From assembly GCF_042186555.1 (NCBI RefSeq), contig NC_133327.1, forward strand, positions 100,358,353-100,422,352: a DNA stretch of 64,000 nt, in the 5' to 3' direction. Below are positions 23,244 through 35,404 of this stretch, piece by piece (the stretch's first letter is position 1; every line of letters starts with the position of its first letter). Under the pieces are notes generated by a model. It had not been told where the DNA came from and did not search any database. It saw only the letters and a list, made by a program, of their open reading frames with translations. Origin of the DNA: Aquarana catesbeiana (taxonomy: Eukaryota > Chordata > Amphibia > Anura > Ranidae). The translations under genes were made by a program, and so were the position numbers.

Positions 23244-23291
23244 TTAATTGATGTAATGCTTTTAAAATACTGGCATGGATTTAAACTTTTA

Positions 23292-23719
23292 GACCTCATG
23301 CACACTGGACATTTTTACAGCTGCTGTTTTTGGCTTCTGCCATTTTTTTCTACAGGCAATAAACTCCCCAGTATGTTATCCTATGTATCCATGCACACAT
23401 AGGCTTTTATCAGCGTTTTTTGGCAGGGGCATTTTCTGGCTGGAAAAAAACCCAGAACTACTGAGTTTTTCAGCTGTGAAAATGCTCTAACTCTGAAAAA
23501 CGCTCATAAAGGCTGAAAATCAGAGATATTCTGCGTTTATGAGCATTTTTGAGCCAAAAGCTTTTGTTGGAGTATAGTTTTGCTAAAAAAAATGCTAACA
23601 AAACCCAAACGCTAAAAAATGCTGAAAAACGCTTTTGCAAGAACATTGCAAAACTCATTCTACAGCTTTCTACAGCTAACGCTACTGACATTTTTATGAC
23701 CTCCAGTGTGCATGAGGCC
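23292..23719. mobile_element. TIR element (MITE), gcctcatgcacactgg type
   Basis: Termini gacctcatgcacactgg and ccagtgtgcatgaggcc enclose 428 bp without coding potential. TTA lies on both sides (23289-23291 and 23720-23722). Harbinger-like by its 3-bp TWA flank, but the TIR boundary is uncertain. Confidence 0.65.
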
Positions 23720-23722
23720 TTA

Positions 23723-25725
23723 TCAGTGTGTTTTCTTTTTTGTTATTTACTAAAAAGAACTGATATAGTATGACATGCTAGTAAGAAAACTTTAATCATG
23801 TTTAAAAAAAAATAAAGCATTTTTTCTGTAAATAATACCACAGATTATGTTCATTGAATTACAATTAATTTTAAATCATGAATATATATTTGTCGAATTT
23901 GCCTGTCAGCCAAGTTTTATTCTCTGCAAATGTAATATAAACTGAATTTCTCTGATTATGTATTTTTATAGCAATATGTCCATGTTTTTATTGTGTTATG
24001 TATAGCATGCAGTGCTAGAGGGCACAGATTTTGCTTATACAGGGAGGAGGAAAATGCTTTTTTTTTCTTTTTCCAACGTAATACTAAATTAGAGATAATT
24101 AGTTCTTTTAACATAGTAAAAAGTATTCCAGATTGTGGGGCAGAAAGGAAGAAAACCCTATAGCCAACAGTTGGTCAGGTCACTGGATGGAGAAGTAGGA
24201 AAGGAGGATTGTAATTAGTGAAGAGAGTAGGAGGAAAAGTAATGAGCAACATTCCATCTAACGATTTTGTTTATATGACCATCTTGAATGCCTACAAGTG
24301 CAATGGAACAAGTGCACAGTCCAAAATTAAAGGGGATAAAATGTTGTTGAAGAACTGGCTAGATTATTTTAGTATCCTACACTGTAGAATTTTCAAAACC
24401 AATAGCAGTAAATATTACATATTTTACTGTATGCTGTTTTATTGATTCTGCATAGATAGAAAGTTTTCTAAAGCTCCTGTTCAAGGTGCCAATGTCTAGC
24501 CTGACCGGGTCTATTTCAGACAAATTGAAAATGTGCAAATAAAAAGTTAACTGGCACTCTTGCTAGATATTGTAAAAGCTGGTACTTTGTCAAAAGCAAC
24601 ACGGTAACTACTACACATGTGGCTGCTAGCATTACGCAGCAAGTGCACAGAACCTATTACCCATGTTGGCAGATAATTGTTTAGTTCAGCTATTGTTCTA
24701 GATCCTAGAGGTGTGCAATACCTGCAAGATTCGCCAAGGGCAAGCTCTAAACCCCTTTTCTGGGCAACTCGGGGGGTCCTTTATAGGATTGTTCACATTT
24801 ATTGATAGCACGCATCATTTGGCAGCCATCTTCAAGAGTAAATCCTGAAGAAGAACATGTGGCAAAACACATGAATTTCACATGCTTGTATAACCCATAA
24901 TTATCTGTACAACCTTATAACCTTTTTCTATGATATGTTTTTAACACAATGGCATGTGACACGTGACATAATAAATTCATGTTTTTATGAAGTGAGGTAC
25001 AGAATTTTTTATTTTTCTCTCATTGATTTGACACATTCAAAGCCCCTTTCTCTTGTGGATCGAGAGTCCCTGCCCATCCGGTATGGTTCCCTCTTATGCA
25101 GGGAAAAATATTTTGTGGTTATCCATGCAGTGGAGGGGAAGCCTTCCTATTTATTCATCCTTTGTAGTGTGCCAACATTGTCCATTGGACTCTTCTTCTG
25201 TTATTGACTGGACCCTGGAGTAGTTATGTACGGTACCTATAAATGCTACTTTGTTAATTTAAACATGATTACTTAGGCACCTATGGTTGTAAAAAAACAT
25301 CTCATGGATCTAGATTTTTTACCATATCCTCATGTCTGTGGGTTCTTCTATGCTATGCGATCGGAAACAGAAGTTCTCCTTACCGAAGTCTTCTGGGACA
25401 CATGACAGGTCCTAGAAGACTTCTGGGCCAGTCACAGACCTCAGCGCCGCTTGCATATTTGCAGTGGGCACCCGGATGTGAAGCCCCAATCTGTCACAGC
25501 CAGGTGCCCTTAGTAGAGAGGGAGGACACAGGGAGAACACGGCTGTGGTGAGTACACCATTGGACCATGGGAGAGGTGAGTGGCTGTTTATTTAAAGTCA
25601 GCACTTTTTGTAATAAGCAAACAAATGACTGGAACTCTGCTTTAATAAACCCCAAACAATTATGTGCAACTGCAAACTCTAATAATCTGTATTTTCACTG
25701 AACTAAACCTGTGCCCAACGTTATA
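23723..25725. other. No gene seen
   Basis: AT-rich sequence with no supported ORF. 24844-24880 has a decayed Penelope-type hammerhead remnant (CTGAAGA, then aaaacacatg). 25380-25650 looks like a worn TTAA-type MITE ending in ggaactctgctttaa. Confidence 0.5.
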
Positions 25726-27339
25726 CAGTATCTCACAAAAATGAGTACACCCCTCACATTTTTGTAAATATTTTATTATATCTTTTCATGTGACAACACT
25801 GAAGAAAGGACACTTTGTTATACAAGCTGTACACTCACTACTTTACATTGTAGCAGTGTAAATTTGCTGTCCCCTCAAAATAACTCAACACACAGCCATT
25901 AATGTCTAAACCGCTGGCAACAAAAGTGAGTACACCCTTAAGTGAAAATGTCCAAATTGAGCCCAAAGTGTCAATATTTTGTAAGGCCACAATTATTTTC
26001 CAGCACTGCCTTAACACTCTTGGGCATGGAGTTCACCAGAGCTTCACAGGTTGCCACTGGAGTCCTCTTCCACTCCTCCATGATGACATCACGGAGCTGG
26101 TGGATGTTAGAGACCTTGCGCTTTTCCACCTTCCATTTGAGGTTGCCACACAGATGCTCAATAGGGTTTAGGTCTGGAGACATGCTTGGCCAGTCCATCA
26201 CCTTTACCCTCAGCTTCTTTAACAAGGCAGTGGTCGTCTTGGAGGTGTGTTGGGGTCGTTATGCTGGAATACTGCCCTGCTGCCCAGTCTCTGAAGGGAG
26301 GGGATCATGCTCTGTTTCAGTATGTCACAGTACATGTTCATGGTTCCCTCAATGAACTGTAGCTCCCCAGTGCCGGCAGCACTCATGCAGCCCCAGACCA
26401 TGACACTCCCACCGCCATGCTTGACTGTAGGCAAGACACACTTGTCTTTGTACTCCTCACCTTATTGCCGCCTCACACATTTTAAACAATCTGAACCAAA
26501 TATGTTTATCTTGGTCTCATCAGACCACAGGACATGGTTCCAGTAATCCATATCCTTGATCTGCTTGTCTTCAGCAAACTGTTTGCAGGCTTTCTTGTGC
26601 AACATCTTTAGAAGAGGCTTCCTTCTGGGACGACAGCCATGCAGATCAATTTGATGCAGTGTGCGGCGTTATGTCTGAGCACTGACAGGCTGACCCACCA
26701 CCCCTTCAACCTCTGCAGCAATGCTGGAATCACTCATACGTCTATTTCTCAAAGATAACCTCTGGACATGATGCTGAGCACTTGCACTCAACTTCTTTGG
26801 TCGAACCATGGTGAGGCCTGTTCTGAGTGGAACCTGTCCTGTTAAAATGCTGTATGGTCTTGGTCACCGTGCTGCAGCTCAGTTTCAGGGTCTTGGCAAT
26901 ATTCTTATAGCCTAGGCCATCTTTATGTAGAGCAACAATTCTTTTTTTTCAGATCCTCAGAGAGTTCTTTGTCATGAGGTGCCATATTGAACTTCCAGTG
27001 ACCAGCATGAGAGAGTGATAACATCAAAACACACCTGTTCCCCAATCACACCTGAGACCTTGTAACACCAATGAGTCACATGACAGCGGGGAGAAAAAAT
27101 GGCTAATTGGGCCCAATTTTGACATTTTCACTTAGGGGTGTACTCACTTTTGTTGCCAGCAGTTTAGACATTAATGGCTGTGTGTTGAGTTATTTTGAGG
27201 GGACAGCAAATTTACATTGTTATACAATCTGTACACTTTACACTGTAGCAAAGTGTCATTTCTTCAGTGTTGTCAAATAAAAAGATATAATAAAATATTC
27301 ACAAAAATGTGAGGGGTGTACTCACTTTGTGGGATACTG
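25726..27339 (-). mobile_element. Tc1/mariner element, copy A
   Basis: The ends are cagtatctcac (25726) and gtgggatactg (27339), next to TA. Long inverted terminal repeats of about 220 bp each contain gagtacacccctcac outside and gcaacaaaagtgagtacac inside, as in Tc1 elements with internal direct repeats. The transposase between them is broken. The right end was later hit by a hAT fold-back element. Confidence 0.92.
25971..26985 (-). pseudogene. Tc1-family transposase, broken (copy A)
   Basis: DDE transposase that moves the element at TA sites. The ATG would be at 26985-26983. The C-terminal 84 residues are readable (DWPSMSPDLNPIEHL with the catalytic Glu, to the stop at 25971). So is the middle part (KHGGGSVMVWGCMSAAG, then AVFQHND with the second Asp). 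They lie in different frames around 26225, where the ...HND-P-KHTS... stretch is damaged, and the N-terminal helix-turn-helix region needs further frame changes. A family member should be about 340 residues. It is non-functional. Confidence 0.88.
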
Positions 27340-27344
27340 TAGGA

Positions 27345-30300
27345 TAGGGATGAGCTGAACACCCCCCTGTTCGATGTTCGGTTCGCACCAGAACATGCGA
27401 ACAGGCAAAAAATTTGTTCGAACATGCGAACACCGTTAAAGTCTATGGGACATGAACATGAATAATCAAAAGTGATAATTTTAAAGGCTTATATGCAAGT
27501 TATTGTCATAAAAAGTGTTTGGGGACCTGGGTCCTGCCCCAGGGGACATGGATCAATGCAAAAAAAAGTTTTAAAAACAGCCGTTTTTTCGGGAGCAGTG
27601 ATTTTAATAATGTTTAAAGTGAAACAATAAAAGTGTAATATCCCTTTAAATTTCATACCGGGGGGTGTCTATAGTATGCCTGTAAAGGGGCGCATGTTTC
27701 CCGTGTTTAGAACAGTCTGACAGCAAAATGATATTTCAAAGGAAAAAAAGTAATTTAAAACTACTCGCGGCAATTAATGAATTGTCGGTCCGAGAATACA
27801 CATAGAAGTTCATTGATAAAAACGGCATGGGAATTCCCCACAGGGGAACCCCGAACCAAAATTAAAAAAAAAAATGACGTGGGGGTCCCCCTAAATTCCA
27901 TACCAGGCCCTGCAGGTCTGGTATGGATATTAAGGGGAACCCCGGCCAAAATTAAAAAAAAAAAGATGGCGTGGGGTCCCCCTCAAAATCTATACCAGAC
28001 CCTTCAGGTCTGGTATGGATTTTAAGGGGAACCCCGCGCCAAAATTTAAAAAAAAAATGTCGTGGGGTCCCCCTAAAAATCCATACCAGACCCTTATCCG
28101 AGCACACAACCTGGCAGGCCACAGGAAAAGAGGGGGGACGAGAGAGCACCCCCCTCCTGAACCGTACCAGGCCACATGCCCTCAACATTGGGAGGGTGCT
28201 TTGGGGAAGCCCCCCAAAACACCTTGTCCCCATGTTGATGAGGACAAGGGCCTCATCCCCACAACCCTGGCCGGTGGTTGTGGGGGTCTGCGGGTGGGGG
28301 GCTTATCGAAATCTGGAAGCCCCCTTTAACAAGGGTACCCCCATATCCCGGCCCTCCCCCCTGTGTGAAATGGTAAGAGGGTACAAAAGTACCCCTACCA
28401 TTTCACTAAAAAACTGTCAAAAATGTTAAAAATGACAAGAGACAGTTTTTGACAATTCCTTTATTTAAATGCTTCTTCTTTCTTCTATCTTCTATCTTCC
28501 TTCAGTTTCTTCCTTCATCTTCTTGGTTCTTCCTCCTTCTTCTGGTTCTTCCTCCGGTGTTCTCATCCGGCATCTTCCTCTGCGGCGTCGGCATCTTCTT
28601 CCCTTCTTCTCCTCGGGCCGCTCCGCATCCATGATGGCATGGAGGGAGGCTCCTGCTCTTCTCTTCATCTTCTTCTCTTCATCTTCTTCACTTCATCTTC
28701 TTGTCTTCATCTTCTTTTCGGGCTGCTCCGCATCCATGATGGCATGGAGGGAGGCTCCCGCTGTGTGCCGCTTCTCCTCTTCTGACGGTTCTTAAATAAC
28801 GGGGGGGTGGGGCCACCCGATGACCCCGCCCCCCTCTGACACACTGTGATTTGACGGGACTTACCTGTGGCATCACGGGGAATGCCACAGGGAAGTCACG
28901 TCTAGTCACCATGCGTCAGAGGGGGCGGAGTCACTGGCTGGCCCCCCCGTTATTTAAGAACCGTCAGAAGAGGAGAAGCGGCACACAGCGGGAGCCTCCC
29001 TCCATGCCATCATGGATGCGGAGCGGCCCGAAAAGAAGATGAAGACAAGGAGATGAAGAGAAGAAGATGAAGAGAGAAGTGTCACACAGCGGGAGCCTCC
29101 CTCCATGCCATCATGATGCAGAGCGACCCGAGGAGAAGAAGGGAAGAAGATGCCGACGCCGCGGAGGAAGATGCTGGACGAGAACACCGGAGGAAGAACC
29201 AGAAGAACCAGAAGAAGAAGAAACCGAAGGAAGATAGAAGATAGAAGAAAGAAGAAAGAAGAAGCATTTAAATAGAGGAATTGTCAAAAACTGTCTCTTG
29301 TCATTTTTAACATTTTTGACAGTTTCTTAGTGAAATGGCAAGGGTACTTTTGTTACCATTTCACACAGGGCGGAGGGCCGGGATTTGGGGGCCCCCTTGT
29401 TAAAGGGGGCTTCCAGATTCCGATAAGCCCCCCGCCCGCAGACCCCCACAACCACCGGCCAGGGTTGTGGAGATGAGGCCCTTGTCCTCATCAACATGGG
29501 GACAAGGTGTTTTGGGGGGCTACCCCAAAGCACCCTCCCAATGTTGAGGGCATGTGGCCTGGTACGGTTCAGAAGGGGGGGCACTATCTCTCCCCCCCTC
29601 TTTTCCTGCGGCCTGCCAGGTTGTGTGCTCAGATAAGGGTCTGGTATGGATTTTTGGGGGGACCCCACGCCATTTTTTTTTAAATTTTGGAGCGGGGTTC
29701 CCCTTAAAATCCATACCAGACCTGAAGGGTCTGGTATAGATTTTGAGGGGGACCCCACGCCATTTTTTTTTAAAATTTTGCCCGGGGTTCCCCTTAATAT
29801 CCATACCAGACCTGCAGGGCCTGGTATGGAATTTAGGGGGACCCCCACGTCATTTTTTTTTTAAATTTTGGTTCGGGGTTCCCCTGTGGGGAATTCCCAT
29901 GCCGTTTTTATCAATGACCTTTTATGTGTATTGTCGGACCGGCAATTCATTAATAGCCGCGAGTAGTTTAAATTACTTTTTTTCCTTTGAAATGTCATTT
30001 TGCTGTCAGACTGTTCTAAACACGGGAAACATGTGCCCCTTTACAGGCATACTATAGACACCCCCCAGGTACGAAATTTAAAGGGATACTACACTTTTAT
30101 TGTTTCACTTTAAGCATTATTAAAATCACTGCTTCCAAAAAAACGGCCGTTTTTAAAACTTTTTTTTGCATTGATCCATATCCCATGGGGCAGGCCCCAG
30201 GTCCCCAAACACTTTTTATGACAGTACCATGAATATAAGCCTTTAAAATTAGCACTTTTGATTTCTCCCATAGACTTTTAAAGGGTGTTCCGCGACATTC

Positions 30301-30404
30301 GAATTTGCAGCGAACACCCCAAATTGTTCTCTGTTCGGCGAACTTGCGAACAGCCAATGTTCGAGTCGAACATGATTTCGACTCGAACTCGAAGCTCATC
30401 CCTA
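27345..30404. mobile_element. Fold-back hAT derivative, 3.06 kb
   Basis: tagggatgagctg at the left and ctcatcccta at the right are flanked by a perfect 8-bp duplication, ctgtagga (27337-27344 and 30405-30412). The two halves are inverted copies of each other over nearly the whole length; the axis is at about 28875, within cctgtggcat...atgccacagg. Arm content matches the 3' end of hAT copy 2. The outermost ~100 bp differ: the left has the 3'-type terminus (gctgaacacccccc) and the right has the 5'-type (gttcgagtcgaa). The many ORFs in the arms are mirror shadows and are not called. Confidence 0.92.
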
Positions 30405-30474
30405 CTGTAGGATAACATTGAGCTGCTTCTGCAGGCAAAATGCATTTTTTTAAGCCAGTGTGCATGGAGTCTTA

Positions 30475-30896
30475 TGCCCCGTACACACGGTCGGACTTTG
30501 TTCGGACATTCCGACAACAAAATCCTAGGATTTTTTCCGACGGATGTTGGCTCAAACTTGTCTTGCATACACACGGTCACACAAAGTTGACGGAAAATCC
30601 GATCGTTCTGAACGCGGTGACGTAAAACACGTACGTCGGGACTATAAATGGGGCAGTGGCCAATAGCTTTCATCTCTTTATTTATTCTGAGCATGTGTGG
30701 CACTTTGTCCGTCGGATTTGTGTACACACTATCGGAATTTCCGACAACGGATTTTGTTGTCAGAAAATTTTATAGCAAGCTCTCAAACTTTGTGTGTCGG
30801 AAAATGTGTGATGGAGCCTACACACGGTCGGAATTTCCGACAACAAGGTCCTATCACACATTTTCCATCGGAAAATCCGACCGTGTGTATGGGGCA
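30475..30896. mobile_element. TIR element, tgccccgtacacacgg type (1)
   Basis: Inverted termini tgccccgtacacacggtcgg and ccgaccgtgtgtatggggca, with TTA on both sides. The interior repeats tcggaatttccgac-like words. No ORF. Just left of it (30451-30471), gccagtgtgcatggag resembles the end of the 23292-23719 family. Confidence 0.7.
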
Positions 30897-31201
30897 TTAG
30901 AATGTAGATCTATGGGTTTTTTTTGTGTCCAAAATGTCCAAAGCAGCTTGGTCAGTTGATTGCCACACTCAAAATAGTTTTGCTATTACCAGTAGCATGT
31001 ATTGCATTCTCATTGATTTGAGGTGTTCTGCAGTGTATCGGAGACATCCTTGTCAGCTCACTACAGGAAGTTAGGAGCTCATTGGATTTTGGCAGAATCA
31101 ACACATATTATTCTATGCTTGCGATGTCCCTGAAGAGACAAACATAGAAAAGTGACAGCTTAAAAAAGACCAAAGAATAATTTTTAACTTTCCTCTAGTA
31201 A
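30897..31201. other. No gene seen
   Basis: Short unique-looking AT-rich stretch between two related TIR elements. Confidence 0.5.
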
Positions 31202-31647
31202 TGGGGCGTACACACGGTCGGACTTTTCGGCTACAAAAGTCCGACGGACGCCGACAGACCAAATCCGGCGTTCAATCCGATCGTGTGTGGGCTTCCCCGG
31301 ACTTTCAGCGGACTTTTCCAGTCGCAAATCTGACGGACTTTAGATTTGGAACATGCTTCAAATCTTTATGTCGTAACTCTGCCGGACCCAGAAATCCGCT
31401 CGTCTGTATGCTAGTCCGACGGACAAAAACCCACGCTAGGGCAGCTATTGGCTACTGGCTATCAACTTCCTTATTTTAGTCCGGTGTACGTCATCACATA
31501 CGAATCCGTCGGACTTTTGTGTGATCGTATGTAGGCAAGTCCGTTCGTTAGAAAGTCCGCTGCAAGTCCACCAAAAGTCCGTCGAAAGTTTGTCGGACAG
31601 GCTGTCGGACTTTTGCAGCCGAAAGGTCCGACCATGTGTACGCAGCA
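31202..31647. mobile_element. TIR element, gtacacacgg type (2)
   Basis: Termini tggggcgtacacacggtcgg and ggtccgaccatgtgtacgcagca, with TAA on the left and TTA on the right. The interior is dense in gtccgacgga-type words. Related to the element at 30475 by its ends. No ORF. Confidence 0.65.
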
Positions 31648-31839
31648 TTAGTGTGAGGTATGTCCCCATGTTCCTAATTTTATTTTAATATTGAAAATAC
31701 TGCCCTCTTGAACCCTATTCACCCCCTTGATGTAGTTGAAGGTTTAAATCATCTCTTCCCTTTCACAAACATTGGGGGATGGTCGTCATATATTGCATTT
31801 ACTGTATATTTTTGTTATTATTTTGCCCAGATATACCCT
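31648..31839. other. No gene seen
   Basis: Unique-looking sequence between TIR elements. Confidence 0.5.
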
Positions 31840-31843
31840 TTAA

Positions 31844-32185
31844 CCACCTCCCGTCCACGCTATAGCCAAAAGACGGCTACAGCATGGACCTAATTTGCTG
31901 GGAGGGTATCCATAGACGTCCTCCCATGCTCGAGCAGCCTGCGCGCCCCCTGGAGGCACGCTCTGTGGTCAGTGAGACAGCGAGTCTATGAGTCAGCCAA
32001 AGACAGCTGATCTTGTTACCTAAACGGAGCCTGTAATCGTCTGTTTTTTCTCCTTCCGCTGGTAGCAGGAGGAGAAAAAGAAAGCAGATCACCGGCGGCT
32101 GTGAGAGGAACATCAGTCCGATCGTGGAGAGCCTCTACAGAGGCTTCTGTGCCCACCAGTGCCACCTACCAGTGCCCACCACTTT
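31844..32185 (+). mobile_element. piggyBac-type TTAA terminus, truncated
   Basis: TTAA (31840-31843) then CCACCTCCCGTCC, followed by about 340 bp that ends in accagtgcccacc-type words, also seen in the TTAA elements at 49.3-51.2 kb. The other terminus is missing where Tc1 sequence begins. Confidence 0.55.
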
Positions 32186-32358
32186 GCTGTCCCCTTATTT
32201 TGAGGGAACAGCAAATTTACACTGTTATTCAAGCTGTACACTCACTATTTTACATTGTGTTTGTAGTAAAGTGTCATTTCTTCAGTGTTGTCGCATAAAA
32301 AGATATAATAAAATATTTACAAAAATGTGAGGGGTGTACTCACTTTTGTGAGATTCTG
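32186..32358 (-). mobile_element. Tc1 terminal fragment
   Basis: About 170 bp of the Tc1 right TIR (gagggaacagcaaatttac to gtactcacttttgtgagattctg) ending at TA (32359-32360). No transposase. The left part reads tttgctgtcccc, which mirrors gggaacagcaaa, so this is probably a collapsed element keeping parts of both ends. Confidence 0.85.
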
Positions 32359-32360
32359 TA

Positions 32361-35314
32361 CATACTGTATATGAAATTATCAGGATTTTGACAGGGTGCC
32401 AGAAGTGGATTGGGGCAGAGAAGATGGGTATAGATAGACCTAGCATCATATGGCACCTGCAAGAAAGTCTGTGTGTGTTTGATTGCTGCAATGTCAGTAC
32501 AGAATCATCTTAATTTCAAAGAAATAAAATGTGAGCTTGCAGCTGTTAAATTATATCTGCACCTTTCTGGGCTCCTAATCAGAAGTCCAGAAGAATTGTA
32601 TTTCAGAGTGCATGCAGGGGCCAGGGCAGGAAGATTTTTGACAATCGACCAGGTATTCCAGTAGTGGAATAGGGACAGGTGAGTATAAAACTGGGAGCAA
32701 TCGAGAGGATGCTTTCATAAATAGGGAGGAGTTTCAGGTTTGCCAATACCATGCATTTGAGTCAAATCTTGCAAGTTAAAGATTTGCAGTCCTGGCTAAT
32801 TTATGTGCAGACTCACATGAGAGAATTTTTTGAAGCCATGATGCACTGCATGGCATTTTAACTATGGCCAGAAAGCTTAGAAGGGCCAAAAAGTGGACAT
32901 TTGGATATGCCAGCCCTTCATTATAAAGGCGAGGGGAGCACAGAGCAGCCATAGTGTCAGTATATTGGAAGCTGTTAAAAGCATAGGGAAATATATCAAA
33001 CTGCATAGGGAGAGATTAGAGTCAGTTAGGAAACTGTGCTTTAAAAGCTAAAACACCCTTTTTTATGCCATGTTTCATGTTACACCCATATTTAGGGTGT
33101 AACATGAAACAAGGTCAGGGAGCACAACCAGCCATCCACTCCCAAACTTGCCCCACTTACAGATCCAGGAGTGTTTCTTCCCACCAGCTCCTGTGAGATT
33201 TTAAATTGGTGCAGATGTGCATGGCTCCACCCAAAACATCCCTATTTTTTGAGACCACGCATTCTTCCTCACCCTGTGCTACTTTGCTTTATGCAGTACT
33301 TGATGTGCATATTTATTTGATAGACTGTGTGTACAGTATTGGTTATATATGTTGTGGCCACTGTGCTATATATACAGTATATTATATATATATGTAGCAC
33401 TACCCCTGCAGGAGCTGCTTGGTAGATTGGGTTATCTGTTGTTCTGCCTTGACTTGTGCAGCACACAACCAAGGTTCAGTATCAAAAAGACTGGTTACTA
33501 ATAAATGAACCCAATATATTGTCACAGATAACATTATTGTTATTGTTAAATAACAGTATGCATATAAATAAGTAAGTAAAGGATTAGTTCAATCACAGTT
33601 CATTAGATAATTGGGGTTGATTTACTAAAGGCAAATAGACTTTACAAGTGTAGTTGCTCCGAAGCTTAGTAAATGAGGTGAAGCTCCGCTACCTACTATC
33701 ATCCAGGCATGTTCAAGCAAAATACTTTTCCCTCTTTTCTTTTTTTTTCCTTGCATGTGTTTGGGTAGAGTAATAGAAAAATAGAATAAACCTGGTAGTC
33801 TACAATATCAGCAAAAAGTAATTTAGAAAATAATAAAATTAATACTGCAATAACTCTTCTGTAAACAGCAGGCTATATCCACTTTAGGGTCCATACGGGA
33901 GCAGTGATGTGCACGCCTCAGTTGCCTCACAACAATGAGAGAGTCCTTCAGTATTCCTGTGACAAATGCAGCTCTCTCTATATATGTATCTGGCTCACAT
34001 TGGGAATTATAGTTTGTGACAGACCCAACTGGAACAGCGGCTTTTAGAGGAGACTAGGGGCAAGCCTCTTACTCACTGATTATGGCCCATGGAGAGAGTA
34101 GATTATTCACTAATGATGGACAACCATGTGATAAACGCTGAGAGCGAGGCTTGGATTTAATCTCTGAATAAGGACCATAAAGCATCCCTTCTGGAGTGGA
34201 TGGAAAGGTGTAAGATTAATATTGTACAGGTTCATGGTCAGAGGGAATATGGTGGCCCCCCTGCAGACTGGGTTGGAGAGGCTCCTTAACATAAGACAGA
34301 AATATTTACCAACAATATCCCTCAAGAAATCTATGAAGATAAATTAATTCCACTTTTCCAGACTGCTGGAACATTGTATGCGTTTGTCTCATAGACTGTT
34401 GTAGACTGTTGCCGGCCAGTCTGAGGTGGGGTGGGATCACTGTTTGTTATGTGTTTATTGTTAAGTAGGTGTGCCTCCTAGGTGTGTATTCCCATTGTTA
34501 ATTTAGTCACCTATTGTTTCTGTCTGTCTGAACATCTCTTGCAGATATGATTAATATTGTGACCATTTTACCTTGTTACAGAACCATTGTGGGGTGTTTA
34601 TGCTTATCCTAATGTTTAATATACTTTGTATCCAGGGTTGCGACCTTGGTGCCAAACGATCTAGATGGGCACTGAGTCACCTAGGTGGCTATTTGTTTAA
34701 TTAGCTTAATGTTTATATTTATTTTGGCTGTTCCTTAGGGTAATATGATCAGGTTCTACCTGATCTTCTGTGCTATAAATTCTGGGTGAATTTTCATTAA
34801 AGTGAGTTCCAGTTTGCATCTAAGCTAGTGTCGTCAAGTCTTGGGTGGCCATCACTATCCATAAACAAAAAAACAGCCACACAATTATGGAGATTGCGAG
34901 CTCATTGGCAGTAACTAGGGTGATAAAGCAAACTTATTTTTGAGGCAGTCCAAGCTGATATCATGAGGTCCTTACTTGACTACTATTTCTCTTACCAGCT
35001 GTGTGCTAACTTGCAACTCTGTACAGAATGCTCACATACAATTCTGTACATAATCAAAGTAGAAAACTGGATTTAAAAAAAAAACTAATTTTGGGTATAA
35101 GGAAGGGATGGAGGTAAGGTGAAATATTCCAATGTGGATGCTCAAGTGAAATTTGGCAAAAAGTGGTTTCCCCCTCACTTTGGGGAGATTTCATCTCACT
35201 TCCTATGATGTCTCCAGTGTAGGATTCACGGAAAAACCTTCCTAACAGAAATCAAATATCAATATAAACATCAACACAAATTTGAATGAGGTTTTAACTT
35301 CCAAGCATTTCACT
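32361..35314. other. No gene seen; one perfect hairpin, possible LTR
   Basis: No coding sequence is supported. 33071-33111 is a perfect 17-bp inverted repeat around a 7-base loop. 33356-33392 is TA-rich. 34390-34870 has LTR-like layout (a TG start region, ctataaattctgg, then cattaaa), but I see no target duplication. 35090-35240 resembles a frog repeat also seen at 44.6-45.1 kb. Confidence 0.5.
33071..33111. repeat. Perfect 17-bp hairpin
   Basis: tgtttcatgttacaccc, loop atattta, gggtgtaacatgaaaca. Arms are exact complements. No ORF or TIR context is visible. Confidence 0.95.
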
Positions 35315-35404
35315 TTAAAGCTGAACTCCTGGCAGATATAAAAAAGACACAAATGAATGCAGCAGAGTACCTGAATGTGGCTTGGTATCAGCAGCTTTTA
35401 TTCA

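Noticed and set aside
24218..25207. Small ORFs of 75-90 codons as host exons
   Set aside because: No recognisable protein, splice context or codon signal is visible.
27700..30060. Many ORFs of 60-170 codons on both strands
   Set aside because: They fall in the arms of the fold-back element, mirror each other and have low-complexity Gly/Pro/Lys runs; no family is recognisable.
34390..34870. Possible solo LTR
   Set aside because: TATA and polyadenylation-like words are present, but no TG...CA boundaries with a target duplication could be fixed.
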